From Pontibacter actiniarum (GTDB lineage Bacteria > Bacteroidota > Bacteroidia > Cytophagales > Hymenobacteraceae), in contig NZ_CP021235.1 in NCBI RefSeq assembly GCF_003585765.1, forward strand, positions 4,030,001-4,094,000: 64,000 bases of DNA, given 5' to 3'. The notes below the pieces were generated by a model that made no database searches, had not been told where the DNA came from, and worked only from the letters and a program-made list of their open reading frames with translations. Positions 1 to 9,300 of this stretch are shown here, one piece after another (within the stretch, counting starts at the first letter, position 1; the number at the start of each line of letters is the position of its first letter). Made by a program: the position numbers and the translations under genes.

Positions 1-10
1 TAAAAGCAAA

Positions 11-36
11 AAAGCCCGGCACAGGTGCCGGGCTTT
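11..36 (-). terminator. Intrinsic terminator of the PiT-like gene
   Basis: Twelve-base arms (aaagcccggcac / gtgccgggcttt) enclose a 2-base loop. Read on the minus strand the hairpin is followed by a T-rich run, as expected for the end of the minus-strand gene at 59. Confidence 0.8.
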
Positions 37-58
37 GGAAAATTAAAGGAAGGGGATC

Positions 59-1195
59 TTACTTAAAGAAGAAGTTCATTAGCTCTTCCTGGATAACCGG
101 GTTGATGGACACGGCAAGAATAATTGAAATCACCAGGCCGATGGTAACCGACAGAACGTCTTTTCCGATCAGGTTAAAGGTTTTGGCAAACTTCACAGAA
201 GAGTCGTGGGCACGCAGGCGCATTCCCAGTTCACGGCCGGCCAGCAAACCAACAAACACCCAGGTGGTACTCATCGGCACATTATTAACCTCTTTGAAGT
301 AGTAAAGGATGATGGAGTACACTAGGTCAATGATCGTTGCGCTGCGTACATCGCGTACTTCAGATTTCTCGTTGATGATGTTCTGGATCTTCTCTCCGCG
401 TCGGTAGAACATGAAGCCAAGCCCTATGAAGATAAAGCCGGCAAAAGCAGCGAACTCCCACACACCGAGCTGGCGAGGCAGGTAAACCGCCACGTTGGCC
501 AAGTCCTGCGCAAGCCAGGTATGCCACAAGAAGCCGCTGATTACCCATTGCGCCACAATCCAGGAGCCGTGTGCCTTACCTTTAACAAAGCGCTTGATAA
601 GCTTAGACAAGGCCAGATAGATGATAAAGGCAGCTATAAACGCGGCCACGTAACCCATCAAACTCTTACTAACCATACTTACGATTGCGCCGGAGCTAAC
701 CGTAAACACGCTCAGGAGCATGAAGGTAGTGGATACCGGAATACGGAAGCGGGTTAACAGCAGCAGCACGATTGGCGCGGCCAACTGCAGGTACACAAAG
801 TTGTCTATCGTTTGGTCGAAGCCTTTGGAGGACAAGCGTTGGTAGGTAACATCGCCATCGAAGGCATACCAGCTGTAGAAAACGGTGCCCAGGAAAATAG
901 AGCCCATAAAGAGCCACTGCCAGTACCATTTCTTATCCTCGTTGGATACGATAAAAGTACCTATCGTCTGAATACTGTCGTTAGCGATGGCAGAGTAGCC
1001 TGCAAAGGCAAAGCCCACCCACATGGCAATGGAAGCGTAGGGATACACTAAGCCGGCAAGAATGAGCGAGAAGGCAATAAAATAGAGGAAGTTCTTTTCC
1101 TTGCGAATGTAGATGTCAACCTGCTTGTACCGTTTCCGGAACTTGTACGGCTGGATAGGGGCTACATTTTTTTTGGCTTTTTTAACTTTGCCCAT
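59..1195 (-). CDS. Divergent PiT-family (inorganic phosphate) permease
   Basis: Multi-spanning inner-membrane protein of 378 residues with about 9-10 hydrophobic segments after a basic cytoplasmic N-terminus. It shows the inverted-repeat signatures of the PiT phosphate transporter family: AIANDSIQTIGT at about residues 69-80 and a second, weaker AQDLANVAVYLP at 229-240. Each half also has a P-x-STT element (IPVSTT at about 152, VPMSTT near 308). In known PiT proteins these N-D/D-x-A-N motifs bind phosphate and the coupling cation. The second copy here lacks the usual first Asn (QD rather than ND), so substrate assignment is less sure than fold. The gene stands alone, divergent from glyS. Inferred role: ion-coupled anion uptake or exchange. 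Confidence 0.65.
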   Translation of the reverse strand: MGKVKKAKKNVAPIQPYKFRKRYKQVDIYIRKEKNFLYFIAFSLILAGLVYPYASIAMWVGFAFAGYSAIANDSIQTIGTFIVSNEDKKWYWQWLFMGSIFLGTVFYSWYAFDGDVTYQRLSSKGFDQTIDNFVYLQLAAPIVLLLLTRFRIPVSTTFMLLSVFTVSSGAIVSMVSKSLMGYVAAFIAAFIIYLALSKLIKRFVKGKAHGSWIVAQWVISGFLWHTWLAQDLANVAVYLPRQLGVWEFAAFAGFIFIGLGFMFYRRGEKIQNIINEKSEVRDVRSATIIDLVYSIILYYFKEVNNVPMSTTWVFVGLLAGRELGMRLRAHDSSVKFAKTFNLIGKDVLSVTIGLVISIILAVSINPVIQEELMNFFFK

Positions 1196-1303
1196 TATAA
1201 AAGGATTGGTAATAAATTAAAAAACGGCGCAAGTTACTTTAAAAAAAGCAGGGGCTGGGTAAGGCAGTGTTAAGAAATTGTTAACAGACGTAACACAGGG
1301 CGG

Positions 1304-1311
1304 CAAAGTTA
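1304..1311 (-). promoter_or_regulatory. Bacteroidota -7 box (TAACTTTG, minus strand)
   Basis: CAAAGTTA on the plus strand is TAACTTTG on the minus strand, matching the TAnnTTTG element. It lies about 110 bases upstream of the PiT-like gene. No TTTG at the ideal distance was seen. Confidence 0.4.
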
Positions 1312-1389
1312 CCGCAGGCCCCTAAAAAGCCTGATTTCAAACTTTGTAGGGCGGCAGAGGCGACAGGAAACGAAAATCACTATCTTTAC

Positions 1390-1422
1390 TTTGGCAAACA
1401 CATCAGCTAAAACGTAACTTTG
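1390..1422 (+). promoter_or_regulatory. glyS promoter, TTTG-N21-TAACTTTG
   Basis: TTTG (1390-1393) and TAACTTTG (1415-1422) are separated by 21 bases, a full Bacteroidota housekeeping promoter. The -7 box ends only 4 bases before the glyS ATG at 1427, so the predicted transcript would start at or beside the start codon. Confidence 0.6.
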
Positions 1423-1426
1423 CGCT

Positions 1427-2929
1427 ATGGCGACACAAGAAAAAACACCTGTAGAAAACGCACAACTGAAAGATATCATCTCGCACGCGAAGGAGTATGG
1501 CTTCATATTCCCGTCCAGCGAGATCTACGACGGTCTGCAAGCCGTGTATGATTACGGGCAGATGGGCGTAGAACTGAAGAATAACATCAAGAACCTGTGG
1601 TGGAAAAGTATGACGCAGCTGAACCAGAATGTAGTTGGTTTAGATGCAGCCATCTTTATGCACCCACTGGTTTGGAAGGCATCAGGCCACGTGGATAGCT
1701 TCAACGATCCGATGATCGATAACAAAGACTCCAAGAAGCGTTACCGTGCCGATGTACTGATAGAGGAAAAAGCCGCGCAGTACGAGAAAGAGGGAGATGT
1801 AGAAAGAGCAAACGCACTGACTGCTGAAATGGGAAGGCTGTTAGAAGCTGAAGACCTGGAAGGCGTACGTGAGCTGATCATCCGTGAAGATATCAAGTGC
1901 CCGATATCCGGTACTGCCAACTGGACAGAAGTTCGCCAGTTTAACCTGATGTTCTCTACGCAAATTGGTTCTGTGGCAGAAGATTCCCAGACGATTTACC
2001 TGCGTCCGGAAACAGCCCAGGGTATTTTTGTGAACTTCCTGAACGTGCAGAAAACAGGCCGTATGAAAGTGCCTTTCGGTATTGCACAGATCGGTAAGGC
2101 CTTCCGTAACGAGATTGTGGCGCGTCAGTTCATCTTCCGTATGCGTGAGTTTGAGCAGATGGAGATGCAGTTCTTCGTGCGCCCTGGCACGGAGATGGAA
2201 TGGTATGAGCAGTGGAGAGACACCCGCCGTAAGTGGCACGAAGCAATCGGCGTTCCTACGGATAAGCTGCGTTTCCACAACCACGACAAGCTGGCGCACT
2301 ATGCAAACGCTGCCCTGGATATAGAGTTTGAGTTCCCATTTGGCTTTAAAGAGGTAGAAGGTATCCACTCCCGTACTGACTTTGACCTGACGCAGCACCA
2401 GGAACTGAGCCGCAAGAAAATGCAGTACTTCGACAACGACCTGAACGAGGATGGCAAGCCGTACGGTAACTATGTGCCTTACGTGATTGAGACGTCTGTA
2501 GGTGCTGACCGCCTATTCCTGATGGTGCTTTGCAGCGCTTACCAGGAAGAGGAAATTACAGAAGGAGAAAGCACCAAGCACCGTACGTTCCTGAAGCTGC
2601 ACCCAGCGCTGGCTCCGGTTAAAGCCGCTATACTTCCCATCACGAAGAAGGATGGTCTACCAGAAAAAGCTACGGAGATCTTCGAAGAGCTGAAGTATGA
2701 TTTCAACATCATCTACGAAGAGCGCGACAGCATCGGCAAGCGTTACACGCGCCAGGACCTGATCGGTACCCCGTTCTGTATCGCCGTAGACCATCAGACA
2801 CTGGAGGATAACACTGTAACCGTTCGTGACCGTGATACACGTGAGCAGGTGCGTATGCCAATCAGTGAGCTGCATGGCTACATCAACAAAGCCGTTAGCT
2901 TCAAAAGTGTATTTGAAAAACTAGCTTAA
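1427..2929 (+). CDS. glyS: Glycyl-tRNA synthetase (single-chain dimeric type)
   Basis: Charges tRNA-Gly with glycine in the cytoplasm. The 500-residue product opens with the DIISHAKEYGFIFPSSEIYDG region typical of single-polypeptide (alpha2) GlyRS rather than the alpha/beta form. Class II core elements are visible: FNLMFSTQIG, RPETAQGIF and GIAQIGKAFRNE (motif 2, the R-N-E loop), then IETSVGADRLFL near residue 360 (motif 3 region). The anticodon-binding domain fills the C-terminus (about 400-500). The start is fixed by the conserved N-terminus; the next Met would delete it. It is monocistronic, with its own promoter and a terminator. Confidence 0.96.
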   Translation: MATQEKTPVENAQLKDIISHAKEYGFIFPSSEIYDGLQAVYDYGQMGVELKNNIKNLWWKSMTQLNQNVVGLDAAIFMHPLVWKASGHVDSFNDPMIDNKDSKKRYRADVLIEEKAAQYEKEGDVERANALTAEMGRLLEAEDLEGVRELIIREDIKCPISGTANWTEVRQFNLMFSTQIGSVAEDSQTIYLRPETAQGIFVNFLNVQKTGRMKVPFGIAQIGKAFRNEIVARQFIFRMREFEQMEMQFFVRPGTEMEWYEQWRDTRRKWHEAIGVPTDKLRFHNHDKLAHYANAALDIEFEFPFGFKEVEGIHSRTDFDLTQHQELSRKKMQYFDNDLNEDGKPYGNYVPYVIETSVGADRLFLMVLCSAYQEEEITEGESTKHRTFLKLHPALAPVKAAILPITKKDGLPEKATEIFEELKYDFNIIYEERDSIGKRYTRQDLIGTPFCIAVDHQTLEDNTVTVRDRDTREQVRMPISELHGYINKAVSFKSVFEKLA

Positions 2930-2956
2930 GTATATTTATACTTAAAGCCAATATAG

Positions 2957-2987
2957 GAGGCAGCAGGGAATTAACCCTTGCTGCCTC
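2957..2987 (+). terminator. Terminator after glyS
   Basis: A gaggcagcaggg / ccttgctgcctc hairpin with one bulge, followed by ctttttg, 28 bases after the glyS stop. Confidence 0.75.
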
Positions 2988-2993
2988 TTTTTG

Positions 2994-3464
2994 TCTGTGG
3001 AAAACGCATCCCATACTTACAGAAGATATTCTATTTTGTAAGTGTTAAGTAATTAACTTCCAGTTAGTTGCAGAGCGTGATAATGTAGCTATTTCAACAC
3101 TACTGGGTTATTAGTTCTCTTAAGTGAAAAGTATTTGCTGAAGCTCGATTTCAGTTGGACATAATAACCTTAAATAGGTTTCAAATCACCATCCTCTCTA
3201 CAAATCCGAAGAGGCTCTTGTCTAACACTTGTCATTTCAGGTAACACAGTTCTTTAAGTGCAGTAGTTATGTTAAGTATTAAACAAGCACTTGTTGTTCA
3301 TAAATAGCTTTAATTAGGTGCAATTTATATAGATAAGCAGGAATATTAGGTGATTTTTCCACAGGCGAGATAGCCTCATACCTTGTTGTTTTAAGCTTAA
3401 ACAAAGAGTTATTGAGGCTTAACCAAACCAGAAGTCTGGCAGGAGAGGAGGTGCGTACATAAGT
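2994..3464 (+). other. AT-rich gap without a convincing gene
   Basis: About 470 bases noticeably richer in A+T than the flanks. Only short frames are open and none shows family features. The last part carries aggagaggagg (3441-3451), the likely ribosome-binding site of the small gene at 3465. It could be a decayed gene; no remnant was recognised. Confidence 0.5.
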
Positions 3465-3629
3465 ATGAACCAAATTCTAAACGACATGTCAGACAGTAAG
3501 AAAGACAAAGACAAGGACCCCTGCTGGAAAAATTATGAACAGGTAGGGATGAAGGAGAAGGATGGAAAGCAGGTACCGAATTGCGTTCCTAAAAACAACT
3601 CCAGCAGCAGTTCCAAGAAGAAAAGCTAA
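3465..3629 (+). CDS. 54-aa hydrophilic protein with CWKNYEQVGMK...VPNCVP motif
   Basis: A small Lys/Asp-rich protein ending in a Ser/Lys tail. Its core reads DPCWKNYEQVGMKEKDGKQ followed by VPNCVP, with two cysteines about 20 residues apart. From memory, the same short motif occurs in tails of phage structural proteins and in small Bacteroidota proteins; I cannot check this here. A purine-rich site (3441-3451) lies 13 bases upstream, an internal ATG at 3486 is an alternative start, and a strong terminator follows 30 bases after the stop. Function unknown. The motif conservation and the flanking signals argue that it is real. Confidence 0.7.
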   Translation: MNQILNDMSDSKKDKDKDPCWKNYEQVGMKEKDGKQVPNCVPKNNSSSSSKKKS

Positions 3630-3658
3630 GTCAACAGCTATACAATTTGCACAGAAAC

Positions 3659-3690
3659 AGCCCTGCCAAAAGCGGGGCTATTTTGTTTTT
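3659..3690 (+). terminator. Terminator after the 54-aa gene
   Basis: An agccctgc / gcggggct stem (one G-T pair) with a caaaa loop, followed by attttgttttt. Confidence 0.8.
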
Positions 3691-3776
3691 AATCAGCTTA
3701 CACCGGTTTGCCTGGTTTTCTCTCTGCCCGGTCTATGTTTAACGGTTGATGCTCTGTAGGGTGCGCAAAAATTCCG

Positions 3777-3784
3777 TACCTTTG
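3777..3784 (+). promoter_or_regulatory. -7 box TACCTTTG upstream of the RND permease
   Basis: A perfect TAnnTTTG 21 bases before the ATG at 3806. A TTG lies at 3746-3748, but the 28-base gap is longer than usual. Confidence 0.5.
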
Positions 3785-3805
3785 CCGAATTGTTGTAGCC
3801 GGACC

Positions 3806-6313
3806 ATGTGGAATAAGATTGCCATTTTTATTATCAAGAATAGGCTAAGGCTGATGTTGGTCTTAGCCGTGCTTACTGCGTTTATGGGGTACCATGCCCG
3901 CAACGTAGAAATGTCGTACGATTTTGCCAATGTGGTGAGTCCGGACGACCCCGACATGCAGTACTTCAGCCGCTTTAAGCAAACTTTTGGCGAAGACGGA
4001 AATGTGCTGGTAGTGGGGATGCAGGATAAGAGCATCTATCAGCTGGAGAAGTTTAAGCAACTGCAGGAGCTAACACAGCAGGTGAGCAAGGTAGAAGGCG
4101 TAAAGGGAGTAATTGCCCTGCCAAGCCTGGTGCAGGTCGTAAAAGACACGGCCGAGCGCAAGTTTACCACGCAGAACATTTTTGCCCCTTTTCCGCAAAC
4201 CCAGCCCCGGCTCGATAGCCTGCTGCAGGTAGTGGAAAACCAGAATTTCTACAACGGGCAAATCATCAACCAAAAAACAGGAGCCACGCTGCTGGCCATC
4301 ACCGTAGATCCGGCCTACCTCAACTCTGCCCGTCGTGTAGAGGTGATGGATAATATAGCTGCGCTGACAGAGCAGTTCACAAAAGACACAAAAATACAGC
4401 TGCACTACGCTGGTCTGCCCTACGTGCGTGCTGTCATGACGACCAAAGTAGCATCTGAAATGAAGCTGTTCCTGGTGCTGGCCCTGCTCGTAACAGCTGT
4501 TACACTCTTCATCTTCTTCCGCTCGTTTTATGCGGTGCTTATCCCGATGCTGGTCATCAGTGTGGTGGTGGTATGGGTGATGGGCACCATTTCGCTGTTC
4601 GGCTATAAAATATCGCTGCTCACCGGTCTAATACCTTCTATCATCGTGGTCATCGGCATCCCGAACACCACCTACCTACTGGCCCGCTACCACTTCGACT
4701 ACCGCCGCCACGGTAATAAGGTGCTGGCGCTAACAAGGGTAATAAGCAAAATCGGTCTGGTAAATCTGGTGAACAATGCTACCACGGCCATTGGCTTTAT
4801 CGTGTTTACCTTTACGCATATCGCTATACTGTATGAGTTTGGTGTGGTGGCAGGTATCAACATCTTTGTCACCTTTATTATAAGTATGATTCTGGTGCCG
4901 GCGCTGTTTTCTTATTTGCCGCCGCCAACCGAGCGCCAGCTGCGCCACCTCGATGCGAAGCCGCTGAACAAGCTGCTGGAGTTCTTCGATTTTATCGTGC
5001 ACCGCAAGCGTCCGCTGGTCTACTTCTTTCTCACACTTATACTTGGCCTCTCCTTTTGGGGCATCTATAAAGTGAAAACGGTCTCTTACATGGTGGACGA
5101 CCTGCCGGAGGAAAGCAGTGTGAATGCCGACCTTGCCTTTTTTGAGCAGCACTTTAACGGGGTGATGCCGCTGGAGATTATCGTGGACACAGGAAACAAG
5201 CAAGGCGTGATGCGTTTGCCGAACCTGCGCAAGCTGGCCGAGCTGGAAGGCTTCCTGCACACACAGCCTATACTTTCGGCACCTATCTCTGTGGCTGGTT
5301 TGGTGAAGACAGCAACACAGGCTTTTTACGAAGGCGACCCTAGCTCTTACCGTCTGCCAGACAATACGGAGCGTAACTTCATCTTCAGTTACCTAGCCAA
5401 GCAGAACGATGGCGCGAACCAGAAACTGCTGCGCGCCTTTGTAGACAGCACCGGCCAGAGCGCCCGCATCTCCCTAAAAGTGGCAGATGTAGGTTCCCGC
5501 CAGCTCGACACGCTCATCAACAAAAGAATTAAGCCACAGCTTCGCGAAATTTATGGTGGCGAAGGCGTGACCGTAGCAGACGAAGGAAATACGATGCGCT
5601 TTACCCGCGACGATAGCGGTGCCGAAACAACCGTAAACCTGACGGGCACCACACTGTTGTTCATCAAAGGAAATCAGTACCTCATCAACAACCTGCGCTC
5701 TAGTTTGCTATTGGCTTTCGTGTTGGTAACTTTTGTGATCGCGCTGTTGTTTAAGTCTGTCAGGGTAGTCGTAATATCGCTGATACCGAACATGATACCG
5801 CTGATTATAGCTGGTGGGTTGATGGGGCTTTTCAACATACCGCTGAAGCCAAGTACAGCGTTAATTTTTAGTATAGCACTGGGCATTGCGATAGATGATT
5901 CGATCCACTTCCTGGCCAAGTATAGATCGGAGTTGCACGCCAACGGCTTTAACGTGAGCAAGGCCATCACGAGCAGTTTGATAGAGGCAGGCACAAGTAT
6001 GATTTATACTTCGCTGATACTGTTCTTTGGTTTCGTTATCTTCGCCTTTTCGGAGTTTGGCGGCACCAAGGCGCTGGGCATATTGATGTCGGTAAGCCTG
6101 CTGATTGCTTTGTTTACAAACCTGATTATCTTGCCTACGTTGTTGATGAGTTTTGACAGCGGCAAGTACATACATGAACCGGATGCCCTGATTGAGGGCT
6201 ACGAAGAATATTACGACGAAGACAGCGACGCTGAGCTAGACTTGGCACAGCTTCGTTTGAAATTAGATCAAGAGGAACAAGAACCAGAAAATGGTAAAGT
6301 ACAACGAGTATAA
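3806..6313 (+). CDS. RND/MMPL-superfamily permease
   Basis: An 835-residue inner-membrane protein of the RND superfamily (MMPL/patched-like branch). It has a single TM segment at residues about 7-25, then a periplasmic domain, a bundle of TM segments (about 215-370), a second periplasmic domain and a second TM bundle (about 640-800). The second bundle carries GIAIDDSIHFLAKY, the TM4-type acidic proton-relay motif. The C-terminus is an acidic tail (YEEYYDEDSDAELD). The frame is open to a TTG at 3746, but the ATG at 3806 is preferred: it follows the TACCTTTG box and begins the hydrophobic N-terminus. It overlaps ileS by 23 bases, so the two are probably co-transcribed. The substrate is unknown; lipids or hydrophobic compounds are plausible by family. 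Confidence 0.85.
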   Translation: MWNKIAIFIIKNRLRLMLVLAVLTAFMGYHARNVEMSYDFANVVSPDDPDMQYFSRFKQTFGEDGNVLVVGMQDKSIYQLEKFKQLQELTQQVSKVEGVKGVIALPSLVQVVKDTAERKFTTQNIFAPFPQTQPRLDSLLQVVENQNFYNGQIINQKTGATLLAITVDPAYLNSARRVEVMDNIAALTEQFTKDTKIQLHYAGLPYVRAVMTTKVASEMKLFLVLALLVTAVTLFIFFRSFYAVLIPMLVISVVVVWVMGTISLFGYKISLLTGLIPSIIVVIGIPNTTYLLARYHFDYRRHGNKVLALTRVISKIGLVNLVNNATTAIGFIVFTFTHIAILYEFGVVAGINIFVTFIISMILVPALFSYLPPPTERQLRHLDAKPLNKLLEFFDFIVHRKRPLVYFFLTLILGLSFWGIYKVKTVSYMVDDLPEESSVNADLAFFEQHFNGVMPLEIIVDTGNKQGVMRLPNLRKLAELEGFLHTQPILSAPISVAGLVKTATQAFYEGDPSSYRLPDNTERNFIFSYLAKQNDGANQKLLRAFVDSTGQSARISLKVADVGSRQLDTLINKRIKPQLREIYGGEGVTVADEGNTMRFTRDDSGAETTVNLTGTTLLFIKGNQYLINNLRSSLLLAFVLVTFVIALLFKSVRVVVISLIPNMIPLIIAGGLMGLFNIPLKPSTALIFSIALGIAIDDSIHFLAKYRSELHANGFNVSKAITSSLIEAGTSMIYTSLILFFGFVIFAFSEFGGTKALGILMSVSLLIALFTNLIILPTLLMSFDSGKYIHEPDALIEGYEEYYDEDSDAELDLAQLRLKLDQEEQEPENGKVQRV

Positions 6314-9300
6314 AAACCTAAACTACGCCAAAGTAGGCGAAGATGTACTGGAGTTCTGGAAGAAGAACAACATCTTCGAGAAATCGGTGGCTACCCGCGA
6401 GGGCAACGCCCCGTTCGTGTTTTACGAAGGACCGCCTTCAGCAAACGGTAAGCCGGGCATTCACCACGTGATGGCCCGTGCCGTGAAAGATATTTTCTGC
6501 CGCTATAAGACCCTAAAAGGATTCCAGGTAAACCGTAAAGGTGGTTGGGATACACACGGCCTTCCAATTGAGCTGCAGGTAGAGAAAGAGCTGGGCATTA
6601 CGAAAGAGGATATCGGCAAAACCATTTCGGTAGAGGAGTATAACCAGCGCTGCCGCGAAACGGTAATGCGTTTCAAAAACCAGTGGGACACGCTGACCGA
6701 GCAGATGGGCTACTGGGTAGACCTGAACAACCCGTATATCACCTTCGAGAACGAGTATATCGAATCTTGCTGGGCGTTGCTGCGTAGGCTGTACGACAAA
6801 GGCTACCTATACAAAGGTTATACCATCCAGCCTTTCTCTCCGGCAGCCGGCACCGGCCTTAGCTCACACGAGCTAAACCAGCCAGGCTGCTACAAAATGG
6901 TGAAGGATACGACCATCGTGGCGCAGTTCGAGGTGAAGAAGATCACCCGCAATATGTTCCTGTTCGAGAACGAGGACGAGAAAGTATACTTCCTTGCCTG
7001 GACGACTACGCCTTGGACGCTGCCTGCCAATACAGGTCTAGCCGTAGGCAAAGGCATCAAGTATGTGAAGGTAAAATCTTTCAACCCATATACCTATGAG
7101 CCAATCTCGGTGGTATTGGGTAAAGATCTTGTAGGCCGCTACTTCAACCCGAAAGCTGCTGACCTGGCACTGGAGGATTTTAAGCCGGGCGACAAACTGA
7201 TTCCTTTCAAGGTAGTGGAAGAGTTTACGGGAGCTGATCTGAACGGTGTGGAATACCACCAGTTGTTGCCATACGTGCAGCCAGAGAAGCCAGCTTTCCG
7301 CGTAGTGATCGGTGATTTCGTAACGACAGAAGATGGTACCGGTATTGTGCATATCTCGCCAACCTTTGGTGCAGACGATGCCCGTGTAGCGGCCCAGAAT
7401 GATATTCCGTCGCTGCTGGTGCTGGATGAGAACGGCAAGCTGGGCCCGATCGTGGACAGGCAAGGCCGCTTCGTGAAAGAGATCACAGACTTTGCCGGCA
7501 TGTACGTGAAGAACTACAACGGTGAAGACGAGAATGGGGTAGACTATAAGCCAACAGATGTTAAGATTGCCATCAAGCTGAAAGAAGAAGGCAAGGCGTT
7601 TAAGGTGGAGAAGTACGAGCACACCTATCCGCATTGCTGGAGAACAGACAAGCCAGTGCTATACTACCCACTGGATAGCTGGTTCATCAAAACCACGGCT
7701 GTTAAGGACAGGCTGATTGAGCTGAACAAAACCATCAACTGGAAACCAGAGTCTACGGGTACAGGCCGTTTCGGTAACTGGCTTGAGAACCTGGTGGACT
7801 GGAACCTGTCGCGCTCGCGCTACTGGGGTACGCCGCTACCAATCTGGAGAACAGAAGACGGAGAGGAGGAAATCTGCATCGGCTCTATTGCAGAACTGAA
7901 CGAAGAGATCGCTAAAGCTGTGCAAGCTGGCGTGATGGATGCTAATGTGGAGGTGAAAGACCTGCACCGCCCGTATGTGGACAACATTATATTGTTGAGC
8001 AAGTCCGGTAAGGCAATGTACAGAGAACCAGACCTTATCGACGTTTGGTTCGATTCTGGTGCGATGCCTTATGCACAGTGGCACTACCCAATCGAGAACA
8101 AGGAAATCTTCGAAAAGAACTTCCCTGCGGACTTTATTGCCGAGGGTGTAGACCAGACACGTGGCTGGTTCTTTACCCTGCATGCGCTGGCTGTAATGCT
8201 GGAGGATAGCGTTGCGTACAAGAACGTAATCGCGAACGGCCTGGTGCTGGACAAGAACGGCAACAAGATGAGTAAGCGCCTAGGCAATGCCATTGATCCG
8301 TTCGAGATGATCGGCCAGTATGGTCCGGATGCTGTGCGTTGGTACATGATCGCGAATGCGCCGCCTTGGGATAACCTGAAGTTTAACCCAGATGGCGTGG
8401 TAGAAACGCAGCGTCGATTCTTCGGTACACTGCAGAACACCTACTCGTTCTTCGCGCTCTATGCCAACCTCGATAACTTTACCTATGCAGAGGCTGATGT
8501 GCCGTTGGCGCAGCGTACGGAGTCGGATCGCTGGATCATCTCCAAGCTGAACACGCTGGTGCAGGATGTAGATAGCTACTATGCTGACTACGACCCAACG
8601 CGTGCTGCACGAGCCATCCAGGATTTCGTGGTAGACGACTTGAGTAATTGGTACGTGCGCCTGAACCGTAAGCGTTTCTGGAAAGGCGAGTACAACACCG
8701 ATAAAATGGCCGCTTACCAGACGCTTTATACTTGCCTGGAAACAGTGGCTAAACTAGCTTCTCCGGTGGCTCCGTTCTACGCAGAGCAGTTGTTCCTGGA
8801 TCTGAACAGCGTAAGCGGCAGGAACGAGGTAGAGTCGGTACACCTGGCCCTTTACCCAGAAGTTGCGGAAGGTGCTATCGATATGGATCTGGAAGAGCGT
8901 ATGCAACTGGCACAAACAGTATCTTCTCTGGTGCACTCGCTGCGCAAGAAAGAGATGATCAAGGTGCGTCAGCCACTACAGCGCATCCTGATTCCGGTAC
9001 TCAACAATAGAATGCGTGCTCAGATTGATGCTGTAGCCGACCTAATCCTGAGCGAGGTGAATGTGAAGACGATCGAGTTCATCGATGATACGTCGGGCGT
9101 ATTAGTGAAGAAGATCAAGCCTAACTTTAAAAAGCTGGGCCAGGTATTCGGACCGAAGATGAAGTTGGTAGCCGCCGCCGTACAGCGCATGGACCAGAAC
9201 GACATCGCCACGCTGGAGCGTGAAGGTGGTTTTGAGGTGATGCTGAACGACGAGGAAACTGCCGTTCTGACGCCGGACGATGTGGAGATTTCTTCTGAGG

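Noticed and set aside
3279..3473. 64-codon minus-strand open frame in the AT-rich gap
   Set aside because: No ribosome-binding site, no family features, and it overlaps the supported 54-aa gene.
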